Assembly: GCA_963797635.1 (NCBI GenBank)
Contig: CAWCPZ010000007.1
Coordinates: 288,626-352,625, forward strand
DNA: 64,000 nt
Source: JAOUEA01 sp963797635
GTDB taxonomy: Bacteria > Actinomycetota > UBA4738 > HRBIN12
Reading direction: 5' to 3'
Within the stretch, counting starts at the first letter, position 1. Each line of letters begins with the position of its first letter. The translations under genes were made by a program, and so were the position numbers. The notes below the pieces were generated by a model, which was not told the origin of the DNA, did not search any database, and saw nothing but the letters and a program-made list of their open reading frames with translations. This document shows, piece by piece, positions 46,592 to 55,666 of the stretch.

Positions 46592-47152
46592 ATGACGCAG
46601 GAACGAGCACCGGACGAGCGAGCGCTCGCTGGTGGGCGACGGGTCGGAGACGATCTCCTTGGGATCTGGCGCGACAACGTCTCGCCGAATCCTGAGGACT
46701 CGCGAACGAGCTGGCTCGCGACCACGCGTCCGGACGGTCGGCCGCACCTCATGCCGGTGATCGCGTTCTGGATCGATGGCGCGATGCACATCGTCGCGGG
46801 GGAGGGGACCCGGAAGGGTCGCAACCTCTCCGCGGACGGTCGATGTGTCGTCGCCACGAGCAGCTCGACGCTCCCATCGCTCGACATCGTCATCGAGGGC
46901 CGTGCCGAGGCGCTCACCGACGACGACGCCGTCCGACACATGGCAGAGGTCCTCAACGAGAAGGGCTGGCCGCTCGAGGCCAAGGGGGACAAGGTCTTCG
47001 GTCCGAACGCCCCAACAGCCGGACCGCCGCCGTACACGATCTTCCGGGTCGTCCCGTCGAAGGTGTTCGGTCTCCCCGGCATGTTCGGCATGGAACAGTT
47101 CGATCCGTCGGAGCTGCCGCGACCGACCCGCTGGGACTTCGAGAGGCACTGA
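46592..47152 (+). CDS. PPOX/F420-binding-fold FMN-like oxidoreductase
   Basis: 186 residues. Split-barrel fold: SWLATTRPDGRPHLMPVIAFWIDGAMHIVAGEGTRKGRNL and CVVATSSSTLPSLDIVIEGRAEAL, the pyridoxamine-5'-phosphate-oxidase/F420-dependent family. The cofactor could be FMN or F420; F420 is common in actinobacteria. AAGGAGG lies 6 nt before ATG 46592, which settles the start. Confidence 0.83.
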   Translation: MTQERAPDERALAGGRRVGDDLLGIWRDNVSPNPEDSRTSWLATTRPDGRPHLMPVIAFWIDGAMHIVAGEGTRKGRNLSADGRCVVATSSSTLPSLDIVIEGRAEALTDDDAVRHMAEVLNEKGWPLEAKGDKVFGPNAPTAGPPPYTIFRVVPSKVFGLPGMFGMEQFDPSELPRPTRWDFERH

Positions 47153-47200
47153 AGAGCGATAGGCCCGCGACGGCGCTGCCTGAAGGTCCGGGCGCCTCGG

Positions 47201-47287
47201 TCAGATGAGGCCCTCATTGAGCAGGCTGAGTGCCAGCCCTAGGGCAACGATGAACAGCGCAAGAACGGCCCAGCCCACGCGGTTCAT
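47201..47287 (-). CDS. Possible 28-residue membrane peptide
   Basis: ATG 47287 encodes MNRVGWAVLALFIVALGLALSLLNEGLI then TGA. One perfect hydrophobic helix with charged ends. No clear Shine-Dalgarno. Small and unproven, but the composition is far from random for this GC-rich DNA. Confidence 0.35.
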   Translation of the reverse strand: MNRVGWAVLALFIVALGLALSLLNEGLI

Positions 47288-47399
47288 GGGGCGATGGCTC
47301 GGTCGTCCAGTCGCTGTCTCAGCGCTACCACCTCCATGAGGATTCGACATCGGAGAGAGCGTCCTAAAGGTTCTACGCTTCGAGCCGCCCTGTAGGAGT

Positions 47400-47880
47400 G
47401 TGACGCGAGATGTGCACGTGATCGAAGCGCGCGACGAGCTGTCTCGCGTCTATGAGCAGCAGGCGGCTCGGCTGTGGCGTTCCCTCGTCGGATACACGGG
47501 GGATCCGGAGATCGCCAGCGACGCGGTGTCGGAAGCGTTCGCGCAGGCGCTGGCACGTGGCGATGCGATCGATGACCCGGAAGCACTGGATCTGGCGATC
47601 GGCTTTTCGCATCGCCGGGGGAGTCCTCCAGTCGAGCCGTCGTCGTTCGCCGACGACCACGGAAGGCATCTACGAGTTCCCTGAGCCGGTCGACCATCTC
47701 GTCGCGGCGCTGCTCACCATCTCGCCGAACCAACGATTGGCGATCGTCTTGCACGACTACGCGGACCGACCCACCGATGAGGTTGCAGCCGTCCTCGGTG
47801 CAAGCCGAGCCACGGTCTACGTTCATCTCAGCGAAGGGCGAAGGCGGCTTCGCAAAGCTCTGGAGGCACACGATGAATGA
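47400..47880 (+). CDS. ECF sigma factor (one frameshift)
   Basis: About 159 residues. Region 2: ELSRVYEQQAARLWRSLVGY, PEIASDAVSEAFAQALARG. Region 4: LLTISPNQRLAIVLHDYADR, TDEVAAVLGASRATVYVHLS with the helix-turn-helix. The frame shifts near 47600: the end of the first frame (FSHRRGSP) should read AFRIAGGVLQSSRRRS. The stop (47878-47880) overlaps the ATG of the propeller gene by 8 nt (GATGAATGA), a classic sigma/anti-sigma arrangement. Confidence 0.8.
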
Positions 47881-49706
47881 CGTCCGGGAACAACTGCGCG
47901 CGCTCGACCTGCTGGAACCGCCGGCGATGTGGGACGCGTCGAGCGGGCGGCAGCCGAGGTCACTCGACGACCCAGGATCGCCGCAGGGTCGACGTCCACT
48001 TCTAGCCGCAGCGATCTTGGTCCTGACGGTCGTCGTGCTGGGGTCGGTGCTCTTCGGACTGGGTCGGCTCGGAGAACGCGACAACGCAGTCGGCCCCGGA
48101 CCTGGTCCGGGCCAGGTCATCCGCTACACCTTCGACGGTCCTCCCCAGCCACTTGGTCGTCGGCGCGGGCGCGGCCTGGGTGAAGATCGGCGCTGGGTAC
48201 GGCTCTCCCAACTACCTGGCACGCATCGATGCGAAGACCGGTGAGATCAGCAAGCTCGACACGCCGGGCGGGGACTGGTCTGCGGTCGGCGGTGGAAGTG
48301 CGTGGCTCCTGTGCGACGCTGCCGCATGCGACGGAGGTTCGGTCTTGCGCCTCGATCCTTCGACGGGCGAGCAGATCGGCTCCACCAGGCTGCCCGATCG
48401 CGGTGGCCAGATCGCGGGCGTCGAGGACGGTGTCTGGGTCTCGACGGACGCAGGGGTGGTCTTCATCGATGGGTCCGGTGAGATCGGTCATCAGATCGGT
48501 ATCCGGGATGCGGACCTCATCGGGTCTGACGGTGAACACCTTTGGGTGTCCACGTCGGGACGGGTCCTGCAGCTCGATCCCCAATCTGGGGACGGCCTGT
48601 CCAACGTTCATTTCTCGGACCCCTGCACGATGGAGGTCGCTGATGGCATGGTCTGGGTGGCGAGCTGCGACGGCGGCCTCACGTCGATCGGCGATGCCAC
48701 CGATGAACTCATGGGGATCGACGCCGCGACCGGCGACGTCATGTTCCGGCGGTCGATCGAAGGCTACGGCCAGATGCGCTACGCCAACGGTGTGCTGTGG
48801 CTGGCACAGCGCGATCCCTCCGATCAGGAAGGCTTCCGCATCCTGCGGTTCGACCCTCGGACGGGTCAGGATCTCGGAAGCCCCATCCTGATCAAAGGTG
48901 GCGCGGACAGATTCTCGACGCTCACGTCCACCCCACCCTCCGCCTTCTTCGCGGTTGGCGAAGGAAGCCTGTGGCTCACGGACTTCGGCGGAGGCGAGGT
49001 GATCCGCGTAGGGATACCGTCGGACCTCCCTCAGGCGCCGGCGGTTGGTGATGTAGCGACCGTTCCCGACCTCGTCGGCCTTCAGATCTCCGAGGCGATC
49101 CAGGTTGCGGAGGACGCCGGGGTGACGGTGGGGACGATCCAGGTGCTGGATGACTCCAAGCTCGGTGAACCGAGAGCCGACGACGTCGTGGCTCAGGACC
49201 CGGCTCCAGGGACCCAGATCGACGCAGGTGCTGAGATCAGCGTGTCGGTCACAGCGATGGCACATTCAGGGCCGGCCCTGGTTGGACCCGACGATCCGGC
49301 TTGGCCGGATGTCGAACGCCGACTCGGCATCTACGAGGCGATGATCAGATACCTCGCTGCCGGGGAGCAGGACCCCATCTACGTCAGCACAGAACTGTGC
49401 TCGATGCTCGGGGAGCCCGTGGGCCGACCCTGTTCGGACCGGCTCAGCCGGCTCGAGCAACTGCAACTGGCCTCCCGACTCGCGGATCTCGGGGGCGTTG
49501 TCTTCAACAACGAGGGAGGCTCTGAGGAACTCCCGAGGATCTTGCTTGGCCCGATCGTCGAGACGGCGTCGGGGGGCCTGAGGGTCGAAGGCGGTTCAGT
49601 CTGCGGCGGGCTGTGCGGCTCGGGGGCGATGTATGTCGTGAACGAGACCGATAGCGGTTACGAGATCCTCGGTACTGACGATTCGTACGGAAGTTGGATC
49701 GCCTAA
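47873..49706 (+). CDS. Membrane-anchored beta-propeller with PASTA domain, putative anti-sigma partner (one frameshift)
   Basis: About 610 residues. Cytoplasmic tail MNDVREQLRALDLLEPPAMW and RRP; one helix LLAAAILVLTVVVLGSVLFGL; propeller blades (GAGAAWVKIGAGYGSPNYL, GGSAWLLCDA, EDGVWVSTDAGVVFIDGSGE, GEHLWVSTSGRVLQLDP, NGVLWLAQRDP, EGSLWLTDFGGGEVIRVGIP); a PASTA domain (VATVPDLVGLQISEAIQVAEDAGVTVGTI, VVAQDPAPGTQID); and a C-terminal domain with four Cys. One extra C near 48140 breaks the frame. PASTA domains bind peptidoglycan or beta-lactams, so it may sense the cell wall. Confidence 0.78.
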
Positions 49707-49781
49707 CGGATCGTGGCCTTGGGCTGCGACAACGCTCATACTTGGTTCGGAGCTACGAGTTCCGAAGGGAGGTGTCCAGCG

Positions 49782-50105
49782 GTGGTGATGCACGGTGGCG
49801 GGCCGAATCCCGACGCGTTCACGTTGTCTGACACCGGGCGCGGGCGCCTGGGGCGAGGGCGGAGTCGCACGACGATCCTGCAACGCCGGGAGTCGGACGG
49901 CTGGATCGATGTCGCGCGGTTCGGGAGCTATCCCGCCGCAGCGAAAGCATTGGACGATGCGATCGCGACAGGAGCACAGCCAGACGACCTTCGGCTCACG
50001 GCGGTCCCTCCTTCTCGCGCGAGGCTGGTGCTGGCGGTCGTCGGGATCGTGCTCCTCGCGATCGTCGCTGCGGCAGCGCTCTCAGTGGTCATCTTCGCCT
50101 CGTGA
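49782..50105 (+). CDS. Tail-anchored small protein
   Basis: 107 residues. Soluble N-terminus with a short repeat-like TLSDTGRGRLGRGRSRTTILQRRESDGW, then ARLVLAVVGIVLLAIVAAAALSVVIF at the C-terminal end, so anchored by its tail. Start GTG 49782 has GGGAGG 9 nt upstream; GTG 49785 and ATG 49788 are alternatives. Unknown family. It follows the sigma/propeller locus. Confidence 0.5.
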   Translation: MVMHGGGPNPDAFTLSDTGRGRLGRGRSRTTILQRRESDGWIDVARFGSYPAAAKALDDAIATGAQPDDLRLTAVPPSRARLVLAVVGIVLLAIVAAAALSVVIFAS

Positions 50106-50109
50106 CCCC

Positions 50110-50484
50110 ATGAGTTCTCTCGTTCTCAACATCACGTTCGACTGCTTGGATGCTCGTTCGGTCGCCCAGTTCTGGGAGGCGGTCACGGGACATCCCAGCG
50201 AGCTGCAGCATCAACCGGGCAACGACTACTGGGTGGTGGGCCCGCCCGATGGGAGCTTGCCGCGGCTGCTGTTCGTCACCGTGCCCGAGAAGAAGGCGAC
50301 CAAGAACCGTGTGCACCTGGACCTGCTGCCGAAAGACGCGGCGAGCCAGGAAGAAGAGGTCGCCCGCCTCCTCGACCTCGGCGCCAGGGTTGTCGACGAC
50401 CGCCGCGATTCCAGCCCTGGCGGCTGGATCGTGATGGCGGACCCCGAAGGCAACGAGTTCTGCGTTGAGCCTGAGCCCAGCTGA
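50110..50484 (+). CDS. Glyoxalase-like (VOC) protein
   Basis: 124 residues. VLNITFDCLDARSVAQFWEAVTGHPSELQHQ and VHLDLLPKDAASQEEEVARLLDLGARVVDDRR, WIVMADPEGNEFCVEPEP, are the two halves of a VOC barrel with its conserved ADPEGNEFC end. Six nt after the previous stop, so probably co-transcribed. Substrate unknown. Confidence 0.85.
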   Translation: MSSLVLNITFDCLDARSVAQFWEAVTGHPSELQHQPGNDYWVVGPPDGSLPRLLFVTVPEKKATKNRVHLDLLPKDAASQEEEVARLLDLGARVVDDRRDSSPGGWIVMADPEGNEFCVEPEPS

Positions 50485-50550
50485 AGCCGTATAGGTCGCG
50501 GGCCCCTCGAACAAGTCGCTCGTCTCTCACTCGGGGACTACGGTTGGGAG

Positions 50551-51075
50551 ATGGCTCAGCGGCCCTTCCGATTCGTGACGCAAACGTCGGTCCACTCGGG
50601 GGCGTCACCCGAGGGGGTGTTCGACGTCATCACCGACCTCAGCGCCCACCTGGAGTGGTCCGGCGAGCGGGCCGCCGACGACAAGTTCAAGCTGCTGACG
50701 CTCGAAGGTGCCGAGCTCACGGCTTCGATCGGCTCGACGTTCTCCTCCACTGGCGCGAACTTCAACGGCACGTTCCACGATCGATCGGTCATCACCGAAC
50801 TCGTGAGACCCAATCGCTTCACGATCGAGACGGACTCCCACTTGGAACGGGTCCGGGGCAAGCCGTGGGATGTGCACTTCAGACATCGGTACGACGTCGA
50901 GGCGGAGGGCAGCGGCTCGCGGATCGTCTACACCGAGACGATCGAGCGTGTGAACTACGTCCCCTATTGGTTGAAGCCGGGGATCCGGACCATCTTCCGG
51001 CCTTTGGTCAACAGCGCCGATCGCAAGCAGCTATCGAACCTCGCTCGCCTCGCCGAAGAACGATCGAACGCCTAG
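50551..51075 (+). CDS. SRPBCC-fold (START-like) protein
   Basis: 174 residues. TQTSVHSGASPEGVFDVITDLSAHLEWSGE is the helix-grip opening; FHDRSVITELVRPNRFTIETDSH and RHRYDVEAEGSGSRIVYTETI follow. Binds a hydrophobic ligand, role unknown. TACGGT (50539-50544) is 6 nt before ATG 50551, a leaderless start. Confidence 0.78.
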   Translation: MAQRPFRFVTQTSVHSGASPEGVFDVITDLSAHLEWSGERAADDKFKLLTLEGAELTASIGSTFSSTGANFNGTFHDRSVITELVRPNRFTIETDSHLERVRGKPWDVHFRHRYDVEAEGSGSRIVYTETIERVNYVPYWLKPGIRTIFRPLVNSADRKQLSNLARLAEERSNA

Positions 51076-51116
51076 CGGCGAAGCACGCGGTTGCCGTCCG
51101 CGGACCGGTTGCGCCA

Positions 51117-51500
51117 CTAGCTTCCGGAACAGGCGACGATGTCGCGCCAGGTCAGCACGAATGTGTGCGGGCCGGTTCCGTCCCACAGGGAGAGGCCACT
51201 TCCCTGTGTCGTATGGCGATCGTCCACGTAGTAGGCGTCATCGGTGCGGTTCTGCACCGCGAGCATGGCGATGCAGTCATCCAGCTGCGCACCCCACGTC
51301 CGTATCGAGGCCATGTTCCGGTTCTGGCACGACGCATACCGCTTCCACTCAACGCCGCTGTTGGGACGCGCTTGGCATTTCGTGATGCGGAGTTCGTCGC
51401 CCAGGATGCGATGCGCCGATCGTTCCGCCCGCGCACCGATCCCCGTCATCGCCGCCATCACCACCAGGGTGAGGATGATGCCGCTTGCGACCTTCCTCAT
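51117..51500 (-). CDS. Secreted protein with four cysteines
   Basis: 127 residues. Signal peptide MRKVASGIILTLVVMAAMTGIGARA, then a domain with CQARPNSGVEWKRYASCQNRN, DDCIAMLAVQNRTDDAYYV and DIVACSGS. The four Cys suggest two disulfides. Shine-Dalgarno AGGAGGGGG is about 7 nt upstream of ATG 51500. No family. Confidence 0.62.
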   Translation of the reverse strand: MRKVASGIILTLVVMAAMTGIGARAERSAHRILGDELRITKCQARPNSGVEWKRYASCQNRNMASIRTWGAQLDDCIAMLAVQNRTDDAYYVDDRHTTQGSGLSLWDGTGPHTFVLTWRDIVACSGS

Positions 51501-51641
51501 CTGTAACCCCCTCCTGGTCCGACCGGGAGGTGCGGTGGATGGACACCTGCTTGTGGCCACCATCCGCGTCCTCCAACCTTTGGGTCCTCCACCGGATACA
51601 TCTCCAGTGCCGTGAGCTGCAAACGGGAGGCGGATGCGCGG

Positions 51642-51782
51642 GGGCCGATCGCTCCTTCACGGGTCGTTCGGTACCCTCCGGAGCGAGCAGGTCACATCTA
51701 CTGCTGGGCAGCCAGCGAAGGGACGATGGCCGAGGTGAACGTGCGCTTCTACCGGCCGGTACGCAAGGAGGGCATCCAGTGA
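51642..51782 (+). pseudogene. C-terminal remnant of an unknown protein
   Basis: A frame with no usable start reads RVVRYPPERAGHIYCWAASE and MAEVNVRFYRPVRKEGIQ before TGA at 51780-51782, overlapping the start of the next gene. The sequence looks protein-like (aromatic and charged balance), but I cannot assign it. Possibly the tail of a gene lost upstream. Low confidence. Confidence 0.3.
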
Positions 51783-52314
51783 CCTATCTGGCGCTGCTCA
51801 GAGGTATCAACGTCGGCGGCAAGAACAAGGTCGAGATGGCACGGCTCAAGACGCTGTTCGAGTCGATCGGTTGCGGTGACGTGCGGACGTACATCAACTC
51901 GGGGAACGTGATCTTCACCAGCGGCGTGTCGCGGCGAGGTTGCGGACCTCGATCGAGAAGGCGATCGCCAAGGAGTTCGGCTTCCACGTTCGCGTGGTGC
52001 TCCGGGACCTCGATTCGCTGGTCTCGGTGGCCGAGTCGATCCCGAAGTCCTGGAAGGATGACGCGACCATGCGGTGCTACGTCATGTTCCTCTGGGAGGA
52101 AGCCGACGAACCGACCGTGCTCGAGCGGCTGACGATCAAGAAGGACATCGACGATGTGAAGTACGTGCCCGGCGCCGTGATCTGGCGGGTCGACCGCGAC
52201 AAGGTGACCCGGAGCGGGATGACGAAGCTCACCAGCGACGATCTCTACAAGGAGATGACCATCCGCAGCTGCAACACCGTACGGAAGCTCGCCGACATGA
52301 TGCGAGCGACCTGA
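51779..52314 (+). CDS. DUF1697 family protein (one frameshift)
   Basis: About 178 residues. TYLALLRGINVGGKNKVEMARLKTLFESIG and VRTYINSGNVIFTS are the diagnostic N-terminus; then one frame over IEKAIAKEFGFHVRVVLRDL, TIKKDIDDVKYVPGAVIWRVD, SGMTKLTSDDLYKEMTIRSC. Break near 51940. Function of the family is unknown. GTG 51779 has AAGGAGG about 7 nt upstream. Confidence 0.82.
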
Positions 52315-52319
52315 CCGTC

Positions 52320-53768
52320 TCAGGTGTGGTTCTGGCGCTGGACGGCTTCGGCGAGTGTGCGGATGCCCCGGCGGATCTGCTGCTCGCTGACGTTGCCGAA
52401 GCCGAGCACGAGAGCGGGCGGGCGCGGGTCCGGTTCAGCTTCCGTGTCTGCGGCCACGAACCGGTAGCGGTCGAGTCCGTTGACCCGGACACCCATGGTC
52501 GCCGCGGTCGCCACGACGGCGCGCTCGGATGTCCCGTCGGGGAGGCGCAGCAGGGCGTGACAGCCGGCCGCCAGCCCCTGCAACCGACCCTGCCCGAACG
52601 CGAGTTCGGCCTCGGCTGCCAGCACGTCCCGGCGCGCGCGGTAGACCTCCCGCACGCGTCGCAAGTGACGGTCGTAACGGCCCGTCTCCATGAGCAGCGC
52701 CAGCGCTTCCTGGTCCAGGCCGGGAGCGCCGCGACTGCTGAGCCGCTTCTCCTCGACGATCCCCTCCACGAACCGTGCCGGCGCGAGCACCCAGCCCAGC
52801 CGGATCGCCGGCGCGAGCGTCTTGCTGACCGATCCCAGGGCGATCACGCGGTCCGGGTTGAGGCCCTGCAGTGAACCGACCGGCTGACGGTCGTACCGGA
52901 AATCGGCGTCGTAATCGTCCTCGAGGATCACCCCGTCGACCTCGTCGGCCCAGGCAACCAGGTCGCGTCGCCGCGACGGGCCGAACGCCACACCGGTGGG
53001 GCATTGGTGGGCAGGAGTCAACAGCACCGCTCGTGCTCCGGTTTCGCGCAGGCGATCCACGTCGAGGCCATGGTCGTCGACGGGAACCGGCACCGCGTCC
53101 AGGCCGGCGCGGCGGGCGATGACGTCGTGCTCGCGGGGGCCGGGGTCCTCCAGCGCGATGCGCACGATGCCGTGCTGTGCCAGCGTCGCCAGGGTGAACG
53201 CCAGTCCCTGGCGGAAGCCAGACACGACGATGGCGTCCTCGGCGACCGCGCAGCCCGACCGAACGCGACGGTGGTAGGCGGTGACCACCTCTCGCAGATG
53301 CCTCGAACCGGCCGGGTCCTCGTCACCCAACTCGGCGGTCGGAAGGGTCCGCGTCGCCTCCGACACCGCCCAACTCCAGGCCGTCAACGGCACCGAGCCG
53401 AGATCGGGGATGCCGTACTCGAAGTCGGCCACGGCCGGCCGGGACGACAAGGGCGAGGCAAGGACGGCGCCGGGCCCTGGCCGGGCCGGCCCGCCGGCCG
53501 GCATCGCGGCCACCCGCGTCCCGGAGCCGACCGCCGACTCGACGTACCCCTCGGCCAGCAACTGCTCGTAGACATCGACCACCGTGCCGCGTGAGACGCC
53601 GAGCAGCTCGGCCAGGCGTCGAGTCGACGGCAAGCGTTCCCCGGCACCGAGCCGTCGATCGCGGATCGCCGCCCGCAACTGGTCCTGGATCTGGAGCCCG
53701 AGCCGACCAGCGTCGCGGTCCAGCGCCACCAGAAGGTCGGGGCCACCGCGCGCCCAGTCCACCGTCAT
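52320..53768 (-). CDS. MocR-family transcriptional regulator (GntR HTH + aminotransferase fold)
   Basis: 482 residues. Winged HTH (about 30-95): LGLQIQDQLRAAIRDRRLGA, ERLPSTRRLAELLGVSRGTVVDVYEQL. Fold-type I aminotransferase domain (130-480): PTGVAFGPSRR, ILEDDYDADFRY, and GSVSKTLAPAIRLGW with the PLP lysine. PLP- or substrate-dependent repressor/activator. It is divergent from the EamA transporter, and a strong inverted repeat lies in the gap. CATAGT (53776-53781, minus strand) is 7 nt before ATG 53768, so the transcript is leaderless and the operator overlaps its -35 region. Confidence 0.9.
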   Translation of the reverse strand: MTVDWARGGPDLLVALDRDAGRLGLQIQDQLRAAIRDRRLGAGERLPSTRRLAELLGVSRGTVVDVYEQLLAEGYVESAVGSGTRVAAMPAGGPARPGPGAVLASPLSSRPAVADFEYGIPDLGSVPLTAWSWAVSEATRTLPTAELGDEDPAGSRHLREVVTAYHRRVRSGCAVAEDAIVVSGFRQGLAFTLATLAQHGIVRIALEDPGPREHDVIARRAGLDAVPVPVDDHGLDVDRLRETGARAVLLTPAHQCPTGVAFGPSRRRDLVAWADEVDGVILEDDYDADFRYDRQPVGSLQGLNPDRVIALGSVSKTLAPAIRLGWVLAPARFVEGIVEEKRLSSRGAPGLDQEALALLMETGRYDRHLRRVREVYRARRDVLAAEAELAFGQGRLQGLAAGCHALLRLPDGTSERAVVATAATMGVRVNGLDRYRFVAADTEAEPDPRPPALVLGFGNVSEQQIRRGIRTLAEAVQRQNHT

Positions 53769-53786
53769 GCCCACCACTATGCCAAA

Positions 53787-53829
53787 TGGTCCACTCCATC
53801 GGGCAGCCAGTGGACCTTCGGATTGGACC
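53787..53829. promoter_or_regulatory. MocR operator: inverted repeat plus extra half-site
   Basis: GGTCCACT (53788-53795) and AGTGGACC (53809-53816) form a perfect 8-bp inverted repeat with a 13-nt spacer. A third half-site TTGGACC (53823-53829) follows. It sits between the divergent mocR-like and EamA starts, upstream of the mocR -10 box and about 24 nt before the transporter start. This fits a regulator that controls itself and its neighbour. Confidence 0.65.
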
Positions 53830-53852
53830 GCATCAGCCTCAGACTCGATGTC

Positions 53853-54693
53853 ATGACCCCCGGAGTCCTCCTGGCACTCTCGTCAGCTCTCGCCTACGGC
53901 ACCGCGGACTTCATCGGCGGCGTCGCCTCGAGCCGGCACTCCTTATGGCAGGTCGTGCTCGTCGCGCAGGCCGCCGGTGCGCTCGTCATGCTCGGGGCCG
54001 GCCTGATGCTGCCGGGCAGCCCGGCCACACCGGACTTCGCCTGGGCGCTCCTGGCCGGAGCCGGTTCGGCGACCGGCAGCATCTTCTTGTTCCGCGGGCT
54101 CGCCCGCGGCCGGATGGGTCTCGTGGCGCCGATCTCGGCGGTCGGGGCCGCAGCCCTGCCGGTGCTGGCGGGCGTCGCCCTCGGCGAGCGCCCCAGCTGG
54201 CTGGCGTGGGTCGGTGTGCTCGCCGCCCTTCCGGGGATCTGGTTGGTGTCCCGCGAGACCACGCCGGATCGACCAGCGCGCACGCGAGGAGCACTCGTCG
54301 ACGGCGCCATCGCCGGCGCCGGGTTCGGGATCCTCTTCATCGCACTCGCCCAGATCTCCGATGATGCCGGCCCGCTGCCGCTGGCGGCCAACCAACTGAT
54401 CGGCGCGATCCTGACGATTGATCGCCGCCACGAGTCTCCGACAGGCATGGCGTCCCAGCCGCAACGTGGTCGGATGGGGGAGCGCGTCCGGCGTGCTCGG
54501 CGCCTCGGGCACCCTCGCATTCATGGTCGCCACCGAAACGACCAGCCTCGGCATCGCCGGAGTCCTCGCCTCCCTCTACCCGGCGATCACCGTGCTGCTC
54601 GCGGCCATCGTGCTCGGAGAGCGGATCGACACCGGACAACGGATGGGCATCGGGATCTGCACACTCGCGGTTGCCACCCTGGCTCTCGCCTGA
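53853..54693 (+). CDS. EamA/DMT-family transporter (one frameshift)
   Basis: About 279 residues, ten predicted helices in two EamA halves (GVLLALSSALAYGTADFIGG, APISAVGAAALPVLAGVALGE, VLASLYPAITVLLAAIVLGERI). One extra A near 54417 breaks the frame in the second half (QLIGAILT then IAATSLRQAWRPSRN). ATG 53853 is preferred; ATG 53848 is out of frame. Probable exporter or importer of an amino acid or metabolite under control of the divergent MocR regulator. Confidence 0.86.
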
Positions 54694-54730
54694 ACACGAC
54701 ACATCGACACCAAGGGAGAGGAGACTACGG

Positions 54731-55600
54731 ATGAACGACGAAGCCACAAGCGGAAGGTGCCCCATGCTGACGCAGGTCGCCGAAGGTGTGCTGGTCCACC
54801 AGAGCGAGTTGCTCCAGAACAACGCCGTTGTCGTACAAGGCCGGGCCGGCGTGTTGCTCATCGACCCCGGGATAACTGGCGAAGAAATGGTCTGCCTCGC
54901 GAACGACCTTCGCGAGTTGGGCCAGCCCGTTGTGGCAGGCTTCTCGACGCATCCTGATTGGGATCACGTGCTCTGGCACGCCGAGCTCGGCGAAGCGCCC
55001 CGTTACGGCACAGCCCGCTGCGCAGCTTCGATGCGAGATCTGCTGTCGAACGCGGACTGGAAGGCCCGCGTCGCCGAGGGGCTACCGCCGGAGATCGCCG
55101 AGGAGGTACCGCTGGACCTGTTCGGCCTCATCACCGGTCTGCCCGCCGGAACCGCGGAGATCCCTTGGGATGGCCCCGACGTCCGGATCATCGAGCATCC
55201 GGCGCATGCACCGGGCCATGCGGCGTTGTTCATCGAAGAACGCGGGGTGCTCGTCGCCGGCGACATGCTCTCTGATGTCTTGATCCCGATGCTCAACGAC
55301 TTGAACAGCACCGATGACCCGATCGAGGACTACCTCATCGGGCTGCGGCTGCTGGAGGGCGTGGCGGACGACGTTGATGTCGTCATCCCGGGTCACGGGT
55401 CCGTCGGCGGAGCTGATCAGGTACGCGCACGGATCGAACAGGACCGCGCGTACGTGCAAGCCCTGCGTGACGGCGATGATCCCGACGACCCGCGGATCGG
55501 CCCATCGGCCAAGCCCGGCTGGGAGTGGGTAAGCGATGTGCACACCGGGCAAGCCCAGCGCCTCGCCGAAAGGAACGAACGCGACGCGACGCCCGGCTAG
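54731..55600 (+). CDS. Metallo-beta-lactamase-fold hydrolase
   Basis: 289 residues. THPDWDHVLWHAELG (His-x-x-x-Asp-His form of the metal motif), later PAHAPGHAALFIEERGVLVAGDML and VVIPGHGSVGGA. GGAGAGGAG precedes ATG 54731. It lies 37 nt after the transporter and may be in the same operon. Substrate unknown (thioesterase/glyoxalase II-like possible). Confidence 0.84.
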   Translation: MNDEATSGRCPMLTQVAEGVLVHQSELLQNNAVVVQGRAGVLLIDPGITGEEMVCLANDLRELGQPVVAGFSTHPDWDHVLWHAELGEAPRYGTARCAASMRDLLSNADWKARVAEGLPPEIAEEVPLDLFGLITGLPAGTAEIPWDGPDVRIIEHPAHAPGHAALFIEERGVLVAGDMLSDVLIPMLNDLNSTDDPIEDYLIGLRLLEGVADDVDVVIPGHGSVGGADQVRARIEQDRAYVQALRDGDDPDDPRIGPSAKPGWEWVSDVHTGQAQRLAERNERDATPG

Positions 55601-55666
55601 CGATCGGACCGTGCCGGAAGCAGCAAGTCCCGATCGACCCGTAAGGACGGCCGCTAGAGTCGCATC

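Noticed and set aside
49713..49781. N-terminal extension of the tail-anchored protein (start at 49713)
   Set aside because: The extension crosses the intergenic region after the propeller stop and has no start signal; the GGGAGG at 49768 supports starting at 49782.
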